In this document: in pieces, positions 54,706-62,596 of the stretch
Numbering within the stretch: the first letter of the stretch is position 1
Layout: the number at the start of each line of letters is the position of its first letter
NCBI GenBank assembly: GCA_947495035.1
Contig: CANLXI010000038.1
Span: forward strand, 1-62,673
Direction: 5' to 3'
From: an uncultured Granulosicoccus sp.
GTDB taxonomy: Bacteria; Pseudomonadota; Gammaproteobacteria; Granulosicoccales; Granulosicoccaceae
DNA: 62,673 nt
Made by a program: the position numbers and the translations under genes
The notes under the pieces: generated by a model
Seen by the model: the letters and a program-made list of their open reading frames with translations, nothing else
What the model was told of the DNA's origin: nothing
The model's database searches: none

Positions 54706-56043
54706 TCAACTCTCACGTAAAGCACGATTGACACTATTGGCAATGGGCGAAATGAAATAATCCAGCAATGTCTGCTTACCCGTGATGATCAGCACCTCTG
54801 CCTGCATCCCCGGGTGAATCTGGCCTTGTTGCAGCGGCGAGGCTTCATCATCCTGCAGTTCGATGGTGGCGGTGTATCGCGGCAACAGGGCATTGGGCGC
54901 AACCTGGCTGTCCGCGGAAATCATGGTCACGATGCCTTCAACCGGTAGTGTCGTGCGCTTGTCCAGTGCGCTGAAGCGCACCTCCGCCCGCTGCCCCACG
55001 TGTATTGCATCCCGATCCTTCGGATCGACCAGACTTTCGATGAGCAATCGCTCACCGGTAGGCATGACTTCCATCAGTGTTTGCCCCGGACTGATCACAC
55101 CACCCACCGTATTGATGGCGGAATTCAGGATCTGTCCCGTGATCGGAGACCGCACCACGGAGCGTGACACTTCCGACGTTACCGTGGCCAGCTCTTCTTC
55201 GATGGCAGTCAGCCGCAGACCGATTGCCGTGCTGTTTTCAGCCGCCTCCGACAGCAGCGTATTGGCGAGCACCTTGATCTGTGATTCGGCCTGTTCACGT
55301 CGCTGTTCGGACAAGCCCACCAACGACCGCGCCTCGTCCAGATCCAGTTTCAGATCGGTCAGCTCATTCTGCAAGTCGAAAACCTGCACACGCGTCACCA
55401 GACCCTGCTTTTCGAGCCGCTGGTATTCACGAATCTCACGCTGCACCAGAGCGTATTTTTCCGTGAGTGTCTCCTGGCGCTGCTGCGCGGCGGAACCTTC
55501 CTCGGCCGCCTGAGACTGGACATAGGCAAGACCACGCATGGTCTCTTCAAAGACGCGCCGACGGGCTTTCAGGATTTCGTCCTGCTTCAGTTGTATGTGC
55601 CTGACGCGCTCCTGGGAAGCTTCGGATACCATCCACGCCGGGTATTCGATTTCCGGCAGGGAATCGTAGACGGCCTGCCAGCGAGCCAGCTCGGCCGCCA
55701 GCTGAATGCGTTCGTTTTCGAGGGTGTTCAATCTTGAGCGATTGGTCAGAGAATCCAGAGTGACCAGTACCTGCCCTTCCTCCACCTGGTCACCATTTCT
55801 GACGTGTATGACCTCGACCACACCACCGTTCAGATGTTGCACCTGCTTCTTCTGCCCCTCGACGCCAACCATACCTGGTGCGATGGCGGCCGTTGACAAC
55901 GACATGGTGCTGGCCCAAACCACAAACAGCAACAGGAACATGCCGATGACCATATAGCCACCACGAACGATGCCTCGTGTGTCGCAGGCGGATTCCACGG
56001 CCTGAACTTGCGTTGCGTGCGATTGCCGTGCCATGCTCATCAA
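54706..56043 (-). CDS. HlyD/PrtE-family type I secretion adaptor
   Basis: This 445-residue protein has one N-terminal membrane helix (about 30-52) and the membrane-fusion core: QVQHLNGGVVEVIHVRNGDQV (lipoyl-like half), a long coiled-coil hairpin (about 100-290) and VRSPITGQILNSAINTVGGVISPGQTLMEVMP. It bridges the ABC exporter to an outer-membrane channel. It overlaps the exporter gene by 4 bp. A TolC-like gene is not in the window. Confidence 0.92.
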   Translation of the reverse strand: MMSMARQSHATQVQAVESACDTRGIVRGGYMVIGMFLLLFVVWASTMSLSTAAIAPGMVGVEGQKKQVQHLNGGVVEVIHVRNGDQVEEGQVLVTLDSLTNRSRLNTLENERIQLAAELARWQAVYDSLPEIEYPAWMVSEASQERVRHIQLKQDEILKARRRVFEETMRGLAYVQSQAAEEGSAAQQRQETLTEKYALVQREIREYQRLEKQGLVTRVQVFDLQNELTDLKLDLDEARSLVGLSEQRREQAESQIKVLANTLLSEAAENSTAIGLRLTAIEEELATVTSEVSRSVVRSPITGQILNSAINTVGGVISPGQTLMEVMPTGERLLIESLVDPKDRDAIHVGQRAEVRFSALDKRTTLPVEGIVTMISADSQVAPNALLPRYTATIELQDDEASPLQQGQIHPGMQAEVLIITGKQTLLDYFISPIANSVNRALRES

Positions 56044-58091
56044 CCTCGCTTGTACTGACGCGTACGAGCCATCCTGCTTTGCAGGCGGCGAAGGGGTGCG
56101 GTATCCGAATCGAGCGTGCTTGTAGTATCGCTGGTATTGCCTGAATCGCTGGTATCGCTGGTATCGCTGGTATCGCTGGTACCGCTCGTACCGCTCGTAC
56201 CGCTCGTATCAACCGTAGCGCTTGTATCAACCGTAGCGCTAGTGGCCGTCGTATCGATGGCGGTTTCCGTGTGGGTCTTGTTGCCAGCCGAGATAAGGTG
56301 AACGCTGGCAGGCACTCTGGACTCCGTGACAGCCAGCGTGGCGGCATTGATCGCCTCTTTCTCAGCCGCCTCACTGACTCGCACCAGCGTGCTCTTCTCT
56401 ATCACGTCCGACTCCGAAGTGATCCTGGACACCTTGCCATCTTTCAGTTGATAGACCCGGTCACACAGCTTTTCGAGACTGCGATGGTGCGTGGTGACAA
56501 ATATGGCAACATTCCGTTTTCGCAGCTCTCTCAATGATTTTCTCAATCTGGACCGACCGGGAGAGTCCAGATTGGCGTCGGGCTCATCCAGTATCACGAT
56601 GCAGGGTGAACCGAAAACCGCCCGAGCAAAACCGATTCGTTGGCGCTGACCACCTGACAGATTGCCACCGTCTTCCTGAATCTCGGTATCGTAACCATTC
56701 GGTAGCAATTGAATCATTTCATGAGCATTGGCGAGCTTTGCAGCCTCGATGACACTTTCCACGGAGGCTTCGGTAAATCGGCAGATATTATCCTTTACCG
56801 TGCCCGGGAACAGGCTGACGTCTTGTGGCAGATAGCCGATGTGAGGACCCAGCAACTCCGGCGCCCACTGGGCAAGGTCGAAGCCATCCAGAGTCACTCG
56901 ACCGGAAGTGGGCGGAACGATGCCGCACATGACCCGCAACAGAGTCGATTTGCCTGCGGCGGTAGGGCCGACCAGTCCCGTCACTTTCCCGGGTTCTACT
57001 GATAGATCGATGCGGCTGAACTGGCTTTTGCTCTGTCCGGACCGACGATAGCTCACTTTTTCGGCAACCATTCGTCCCGCCGGGGTAGGCATCGAGGAAT
57101 CAGGTTCAAGCGAGGATGAGTGATCCAGATATTCACTGATATTCATGAAGGACTGGCGTGCCTTGATGACCGACTTCCAGGAGCGAATGGACTGCTCCAG
57201 AGGGTCGATAGCCCGACGCAACAACAAGACACTGGCAATGGTGATGCCCGGGGTCAGTTGTTTGGAAATGATCAGCCAGGCAGCCGTACAGATGATGGCT
57301 ACCTGCAGGAACAAGCGGACCATCTTGGAAGCCGAGGCAAGCCGCGAATTCAACTGACTCGATTGATAATTTGCCAACAATGATCTTGCATTGTTCTCAT
57401 TCCATTGAGCCAGCAATGTCTTCTGCATCCCCATTGCCTGCACGGTATCAGCATTCCGAATCCAGGATTGAGCACGATCCATCAATTGTCTGGATTCATT
57501 GCTCGCGTCGTTGATCTTCTCACGCGTAGCCCTTTCGTTGAACAAGGCCAATCCCAGCATGACCAGACAGCCAACAAGCCCTACGACCCCCAGCAGCGGA
57601 TGAAGAAAGGCAAGGCATAGCAGGAACAACGGCGTCCACGGAAGATCCAGCAGCGGGATGATCGAGGCATTGGCCAGGAAATTACGCAAGCCTGACAGAT
57701 CTCGCATGACGCTGACAGATGCGTAGGACTTGCGGATACTGCGATGAATGGAACTGCTCAGCAGATGGCTGCTCAACGAGTGGTCAAAGCGCACACCTAC
57801 CTTCTGCAACAGTGATCGACGAACGGCCTCCAGTAAACCCAGTGCGACGACACCGACCAATACAATGACTGTGATGATGACGAGCGTATCCAGATTACGG
57901 CTCGGCAATACCTTGGAATATATCTGGAGAAGATACAGCGGTACGATCAGTGTCAGTAGATTGATGAAGAAACTGAAGGCAAAGACCGTGACCAGCATTC
58001 CACGGAAGGACTTGACCACGTCGCGCAGAAACGGATTGATCGGTTGACGCGCTGTTCGTATCCGGCTGACGGGTTTGAAAATGGCGACCAT
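56040..58091 (-). CDS. PrtD-type type I secretion ABC exporter
   Basis: This 683-residue ABC protein has six membrane helices in the N-terminal half and an ATPase domain with Walker A GPTAAGKST (375-383), signature LSGGQ (478-482), Walker B CIVILDEPD (497-504) and the H-loop VTTHH. There is no C39 peptidase domain, so it does not trim a double-Gly leader. It fits PrtD/HlyB-like exporters of unprocessed substrates. A Thr/Ser/Asp-rich tail of about 65 residues follows the ATPase domain and is unusual. The gene is 91 bp downstream of the GSGK-repeat gene. Confidence 0.9.
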   Translation of the reverse strand: MVAIFKPVSRIRTARQPINPFLRDVVKSFRGMLVTVFAFSFFINLLTLIVPLYLLQIYSKVLPSRNLDTLVIITVIVLVGVVALGLLEAVRRSLLQKVGVRFDHSLSSHLLSSSIHRSIRKSYASVSVMRDLSGLRNFLANASIIPLLDLPWTPLFLLCLAFLHPLLGVVGLVGCLVMLGLALFNERATREKINDASNESRQLMDRAQSWIRNADTVQAMGMQKTLLAQWNENNARSLLANYQSSQLNSRLASASKMVRLFLQVAIICTAAWLIISKQLTPGITIASVLLLRRAIDPLEQSIRSWKSVIKARQSFMNISEYLDHSSSLEPDSSMPTPAGRMVAEKVSYRRSGQSKSQFSRIDLSVEPGKVTGLVGPTAAGKSTLLRVMCGIVPPTSGRVTLDGFDLAQWAPELLGPHIGYLPQDVSLFPGTVKDNICRFTEASVESVIEAAKLANAHEMIQLLPNGYDTEIQEDGGNLSGGQRQRIGFARAVFGSPCIVILDEPDANLDSPGRSRLRKSLRELRKRNVAIFVTTHHRSLEKLCDRVYQLKDGKVSRITSESDVIEKSTLVRVSEAAEKEAINAATLAVTESRVPASVHLISAGNKTHTETAIDTTATSATVDTSATVDTSGTSGTSGTSDTSDTSDTSDSGNTSDTTSTLDSDTAPLRRLQSRMARTRQYKRG
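56120..56245. repeat. Degenerate short repeats coding the Thr/Ser/Asp tail of the exporter
   Basis: Copies of ggtatcgct, ggtaccgct and cgtaccgct (plus strand) encode Asp-Thr-Ser and Gly-Thr-Ser tripeptides on the minus strand. The units are 9 bp and in frame. Confidence 0.8.
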
Positions 58092-58182
58092 GCGTTTGCT
58101 GGTTTATGAATTTGCGACGTGTGTTGTGGCGGAACCCGGTCGTTCTGACATCGACCGGGTCCGGATACAACCGGTTCAGAGA

Positions 58183-58539
58183 CTACCAGTCGCAACCACT
58201 GCCGCTCTTGCCGCCGGAACCACCACCAGAACCGCCCGAACCGGAACCGCCGCCCGAACCGCCACTTCCCCAACCGCCTGAGCCACCGCTGCCCTTGCCG
58301 CCAGATCCGCTTCCCTTGCCTGAACCCTTGCCACTTCCCTTGCCTGAACCCTTGCCACTTCCCTTGCCTGAACCCTTGCCACTTCCCTTGCCTGAACCCT
58401 TGCCACTTCCCTTGCCTGAGCCCTTGCCGCTTCCCTTGCCTGAACCTTTGCCGCTTCCCTTACCGGATCCGCCGGCAAACTCATCCTGCTGCTGTCCTGT
58501 CAGGTAATCTTCGTAGTGCAGATTGGAATTGCTTCCCAT
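58183..58539 (-). CDS. GSGK-repeat protein, putative modified and secreted peptide
   Basis: This 118-residue protein has a short polar N-terminus with a Gln/Asp/Tyr stretch (NLHYEDYLTGQQQDEFAG), 13 perfect Gly-Ser-Gly-Lys units (residues 24-75), a Gly/Ser-rich part with one Trp, and the end KSGSGCDW. It contains 15 Lys and no Arg. There is no signal peptide and no calcium-binding RTX nonapeptide. The ATG at 58539 has ggag about 12 bp upstream. It is the first gene before a type I exporter, so it is the likely secreted substrate. No known family was recognised. Codons are repeated in 24-bp blocks, so the array expanded recently. Confidence 0.75.
   Translation of the reverse strand: MGSNSNLHYEDYLTGQQQDEFAGGSGKGSGKGSGKGSGKGSGKGSGKGSGKGSGKGSGKGSGKGSGKGSGKGSGKGSGSGGKGSGGSGGWGSGGSGGGSGSGGSGGGSGGKSGSGCDW
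58306..58461. repeat. 24-bp tandem repeat coding (GSGK)2 units
   Basis: The plus-strand unit is built from cttgcctgaaccc and ttgccacttccc segments and encodes GSGK twice. About six units make 13 GSGK copies. Copies differ at synonymous third positions. Confidence 0.9.
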
Positions 58540-59161
58540 ACCCTTTTCTCCATTTGTATTTTTATTGCTGTTTCCACAATCATTTGCGAAAACCTGGCTC
58601 GTCTACATAGCAACCGACAGTTGAGTCATTCGCGGTCTGAACAGGTAACCGTAAACACCATTACTGCAAGCCGTGTTACGTTGACAAGATACATGTTACA
58701 CGCAGATGAAACGCCACGACAACGCATTTTTGCCAACCATGCGATACTTTTTTCGCGTTACCGGTAAAGCCGGGACGTAACCAACAGGCACGTTTCGACC
58801 TCCTGATCGATACATGTAATATGTACACGGGCAAAAGGAGAACGGCATCGCTTGATACGTCTTCGCACTGCTGCAATCAGACGTACGGAGATCTCGGTTA
58901 TTGCAAGCCAGGATGGCGAACGAGACTGCGTCTCATCATCATCGTGACGACTTTCCTCCTTCACTGTCAGGAGATATAAACCTTCCTCCCGTGTCAGGAA
59001 AGTTGTCTGTCTGATTTTTTCGTTGCCGATTTTCGGCGTTCGGTACACAATCATCAGCGAGTTTTGCAGCACGATCAAAGGCTCCTTTCACGCACATTGA
59101 ATCGCTACCGATCGCCAGGTATGTGGAAATGCTTGCGCGCAAATACTGAGGACAACCGGAA
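58540..59161. other. Divergent intergenic region of the GSGK cluster
   Basis: This ~620-bp stretch (to the palindrome) separates the GSGK-repeat gene from the divergent PhyH gene. It holds five GTTAC/GTAAC pentamers (58645, 58675, 58695, 58757, 58777), and a doubled segment tgtcagga near 58964-59024. A 106-codon frame on the minus strand (58758-59078) is not supported as a gene. Promoters for both directions probably lie here, but no -10/-35 pair is convincing. Confidence 0.5.
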
Positions 59162-59359
59162 CTAGCCTCAATGAGACATAAGTCCACGACCAGAAACCGC
59201 CTACGGCTCGCGCTATACCGGCGCCTACAGCCGCGTACTCGTTTTTTCCAAACCTCACTTGGAGTAACCAAGCCACGGTTTGCAAAACACTCCGTGCGCG
59301 ACTGTATACACCGGTCTATCGCGTTTCTGCTGCGCGTCCTTATGTCTCATTGAGGCTAG
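59162..59359. mobile_element. MITE-like imperfect palindrome (~198 bp)
   Basis: Two perfect 21-bp inverted arms (59162-59182 and 59339-59359, each ending in ctag) enclose an imperfect palindrome that continues to the centre: tacagccgcg pairs with cgcgactgta and cttgg with ccaag around 59258-59272. The whole segment can fold as one long hairpin, typical for miniature inverted-repeat elements. The right arm ends 1 bp before the PhyH gene ATG and contains the likely ribosome site. Confidence 0.75.
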
Positions 59360-59360
59360 C

Positions 59361-61238
59361 ATGGCTTTGAGTACAGGCACTATGGAGGAAACGCTGTCCA
59401 CTCGATTGGTTGCGCTGGCAGAAGAACAGACCGAGATTGCCGTATCCAGGGCTCAGTCAGGTCAGACCACGCTTAACAACGACAACACTGCTGCCACGAC
59501 GTTTCTTGACCTGCTGAATCGGGTCGATGTCACGCACAGGTTACCGCTACTGGAAGCCAACACCCTGGCACGCTACCAGGCCATATTACAATCTCGTTGG
59601 TTTCTCCTGCCCCCCTTGCTCGAGGCCGCCAGCGACTTACCCATCGTGCCCGCTTCACCGACTCCTGCCCGGGAGGATTCAACAATACAAGGCGTGGATA
59701 TACTGCTGGGCAGCACCCTGCATCATCATTTCGACAGCGCCTGTAAAGCGGTCAGTTGCCTGATTGCAGGCTCCCCGGTGTCGATAGAGGACTCTGAAGC
59801 AGCTGCAATGACGGCTTTCGTCAGCACTTGCGGGGGACAACTACAGATTTCATGTGATCAATTGCACAGGCAACTTGCCGGATCAGTCATTTCCGGCCTG
59901 ATGGCTGACATGTCCGCGATACTCAGCCATCCCGGAGAATCGCGACAGGATCGTGGCGTCGCCCGAAAGAAGCTACGTCGACACTTGAGCGATTTCCTGG
60001 ACATTCTTGATGTCCTCAGTCTGCAGAGCACGGAGCACTGCCTTCGCTTTTCGCAAGACTACCTATCGAACGATCGTGAACACCGAGCACGTCGACTGCT
60101 TGAAACCGCCTTCAGGAACAAACCGGATTGCATTGATACACGACTGGCACTTGCCAGACTCCACGTCTCGCTTGGACGCAGTCAGGAAGCGATACAGCAC
60201 TGCAATGCCCTGGTGCAGGTTCGACCAGACGACTTGCCACTACGCAGGGAACTGGCCGCGATTCATTTGCAACGCCTCGAATTCATTGATGCCATTCAAC
60301 ACCTGCAACATTTCCTGACATTGGCAACCGCCGATCAGGCTCCTGAGGTCGAGCGTGAGCTTGCCCTGGTTGAATCACTACATGAATGCGAAACGCAGGC
60401 TGCCTTGCCTGATACCGTGCCAACGATCACCCTGACTGACGAAGAACGGATCAGTGGCATGTTCAATTCCGCAAAATTGTCATTGGCCGAGAAGCTCTAC
60501 CAGAGCTATGGCACCCTGCTCATCCACAATGCGTTTTCAACCGACCTGATAGCACAATGCCGGGAAGAATTCCTGCATCGCTACCGACGCTATTTTTCCG
60601 ATCGCAAACACAGCACCGCTCTGCAGATTGGTGATCGCCGCTTTCAGATCAGCCTGGCTCTGGCCGGCGCATTCAACAGCCCCGAGTTCTATGCCAATAC
60701 CTTTCTATTGCCGCTGATGAAGCGATTGCTCGGTAAACAACTCATCATCGGTTCAACCGTGTGTGCAACATCACTGCCGGGTTCTCGCGATCAACACGGC
60801 CACAAGGATCATCGCGCATTGTTCACCCATGTGCCCGATGATGAGCCGATGGTATTACCGCCAGTAGCCGTGACAACGATGATACCTCTGGTTTCGGTCA
60901 ACGAAGACAATGGAACCACCCTGGTGAAGAAAGGCAGCCACCACCTCTCCCGGCGAGCCTCCAACAAGCTGGACTATCAGGTACCGATCGTACCTGCCGG
61001 GTCGTGTTATCTGATGGACCTGGCACTGACGCACAAGGGCCAGGGAAACCGGACAGATCAGTTGCGCCCCATTGTCAATATGGTCTATCACCGATCATGG
61101 TTCGTGGACAACAAGAACTTCAGAAACCAGCCGCCGCTGCAGATCGATTCGGTCGAGTACCGACGAATACCGAAAGAACATCGCCACCTTTTCGACTGGG
61201 CCATTCAACCAGGCGCACTGGTGGACACGCCTCGCTGA
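59361..61238 (+). CDS. TPR-PhyH (Fe(II)/2-oxoglutarate) dioxygenase
   Basis: This 625-residue protein shares its C-terminal part with the fusion enzyme at 50-52 kb: TPR-like helices (about 210-330) and a PhyH-type domain (about 355-620) with H481-x-D483 in HGHKDH, distal H558 and R569. Both also share blocks such as LQIGDRRFQI/LRIGDKRFQI, TTLVKKGSHHLS/TTRVKKGSHVYT and QGNRTDQLRPIVNMVY/QANQSDNPRPILSLVY. Its first 200 residues lack kinase motifs. ATG 59361 is preferred; it has tgagg 5 bp upstream, inside the palindrome arm. It is divergent from the GSGK-repeat gene and probably modifies the same protein. Confidence 0.85.
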   Translation: MALSTGTMEETLSTRLVALAEEQTEIAVSRAQSGQTTLNNDNTAATTFLDLLNRVDVTHRLPLLEANTLARYQAILQSRWFLLPPLLEAASDLPIVPASPTPAREDSTIQGVDILLGSTLHHHFDSACKAVSCLIAGSPVSIEDSEAAAMTAFVSTCGGQLQISCDQLHRQLAGSVISGLMADMSAILSHPGESRQDRGVARKKLRRHLSDFLDILDVLSLQSTEHCLRFSQDYLSNDREHRARRLLETAFRNKPDCIDTRLALARLHVSLGRSQEAIQHCNALVQVRPDDLPLRRELAAIHLQRLEFIDAIQHLQHFLTLATADQAPEVERELALVESLHECETQAALPDTVPTITLTDEERISGMFNSAKLSLAEKLYQSYGTLLIHNAFSTDLIAQCREEFLHRYRRYFSDRKHSTALQIGDRRFQISLALAGAFNSPEFYANTFLLPLMKRLLGKQLIIGSTVCATSLPGSRDQHGHKDHRALFTHVPDDEPMVLPPVAVTTMIPLVSVNEDNGTTLVKKGSHHLSRRASNKLDYQVPIVPAGSCYLMDLALTHKGQGNRTDQLRPIVNMVYHRSWFVDNKNFRNQPPLQIDSVEYRRIPKEHRHLFDWAIQPGALVDTPR

Positions 61239-61313
61239 CAAGCGACCCGAACATGGCACTTCCGTTGTGGCGCCAGAGTCACCTACCTTGTATTGAAGAA
61301 CACCCACCATCAC

Positions 61314-62573
61314 ATGAGCACTGCCAAACCCTGGGCCTCGCCCATGCCTGCCGAGCAATTCAGTGTCATGCGGGATATCATTTCCGCGCCCAGCCCGGTC
61401 GGCTTCGAATCAGCGATGACACTGGGTGTGCTGAAACCCTATTTTGACAGCTTCATACCAGACTCCTGGCACATGCATCAGTACCTGGGCAACGCCGGCG
61501 TTGTCTGGGACTCTCACCCCGGTGAGGATGACCGTCCCAGTCTCATGCTGGTCGGGCATGCGGACAAGATCCGGATGCAGGTGCGCAAGATCGGTAGCGA
61601 TGGCAAGATCTGGATCAACAGCGATTTCTTCCTTCCCAGCATCCTGGTGGGTAATGAAGTCACCGTATTCAGTGAAGACCCGGATGAGCCCGGTCAATAT
61701 CGCAGCCTCAAGGGTGGCACCATCGAGGCGGTGGGAGCATTCCATTTCGCCAACTCGGATCAGCGCAACGGCCAGAAAGGCATTCGACCGGATTCCCTGT
61801 ATCTGGAATTGCAGATTCATGGCAGGCACAAATCCGATCAGATCAAACGTCTGGGCCTCCAGCCTGGCGACCCGATTCTTCTGGACCGGCCCATCAAACA
61901 CGGCTTCAGCCCGGATACCTTCCATGGTGCCTATCTGGACAACGGACTGGGTTGCTTCGTCACGGCAGAGGTTGCCCGTCTGCTGGTCGAGGCCGGGGGA
62001 ACCCGCAAGCTGCGCTGTCTGTACGCCTTTGCATCCCACGAGGAAATAGGTCGCCTGGGCTCACGTGTGCTGGCTAGAGCGACGAGTCCCGATATACTGA
62101 TTGCCGTTGATGTGAATCACGATTACGTTGCCGCACCGGGTATCGGTAGCAGACACATGCAACCGTTGGAAATGGGCAAGGGATTTACCCTGTCCACCGG
62201 TTCGGTCATCAATCAGCAGATCAACAGCCGGATCAAGCGGGCAGCCAGAAAACAGGATATTCCCATGCAGATCGACGTCGTCGGGCGGGATACCGGTACC
62301 GATGGCATGGCGGCCGCCTTTGCCGGGATCGACAGTGCAGCCACATCCATCGGCTTCCCCATTCGCAACATGCACACGATTTCCGAGGCCGCTCACACCG
62401 GTGACGTGCTGGCTGCGGTGCATGTGCTGAAGGAAACCATTCTTGCCATGGACGCCGAAGACGACCTGCGTGCGGTACTGAAGCAATCGCATCCGCGTCT
62501 GGATGACACGACTCCCATCACCCACCAGGGCTTTGACCGTCTCGGAGGAAGCCGCAAGTCGTCTTCCCGATAG
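61314..62573 (+). CDS. M42-family aminopeptidase
   Basis: This 419-residue metallopeptidase has the M42 core: LMLVGHADKI (metal His/Asp), an inserted beta-barrel region (about 90-180), GAYLDNGLGCF (Asp), FASHEEIGRLGSR (catalytic Glu pair), AVDVNHD and the last ligand His in TISEAAHTGD. M42 enzymes are cytoplasmic cobalt/zinc aminopeptidases acting on small peptides. It is 75 bp after the PhyH gene on the same strand, so it may be in the same transcript. A link to the GSGK peptide is not required. ATG 61314 is chosen over TTG 61293. Confidence 0.88.
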   Translation: MSTAKPWASPMPAEQFSVMRDIISAPSPVGFESAMTLGVLKPYFDSFIPDSWHMHQYLGNAGVVWDSHPGEDDRPSLMLVGHADKIRMQVRKIGSDGKIWINSDFFLPSILVGNEVTVFSEDPDEPGQYRSLKGGTIEAVGAFHFANSDQRNGQKGIRPDSLYLELQIHGRHKSDQIKRLGLQPGDPILLDRPIKHGFSPDTFHGAYLDNGLGCFVTAEVARLLVEAGGTRKLRCLYAFASHEEIGRLGSRVLARATSPDILIAVDVNHDYVAAPGIGSRHMQPLEMGKGFTLSTGSVINQQINSRIKRAARKQDIPMQIDVVGRDTGTDGMAAAFAGIDSAATSIGFPIRNMHTISEAAHTGDVLAAVHVLKETILAMDAEDDLRAVLKQSHPRLDDTTPITHQGFDRLGGSRKSSSR

Positions 62574-62596
62574 CTTTTCACAAGCTCCGGCAACGA

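Noticed and set aside
56040..58091. Peptidase-containing bacteriocin exporter
   Set aside because: The N-terminus begins directly with membrane helices and lacks the C39 Cys/His motifs.
58300..58461. CRISPR array at the 24-bp repeats
   Set aside because: The repeats are contiguous without spacers and encode protein in frame.
58183..58539. RTX toxin or calcium-binding repeat interpretation
   Set aside because: RTX needs GGxGxDxxx nonapeptides; this repeat has no Asp and a four-residue period.
58758..59078. 106-codon minus-strand frame between the GSGK gene and the PhyH gene
   Set aside because: No recognisable domain, no good ribosome site and it lies in the presumed promoter region.
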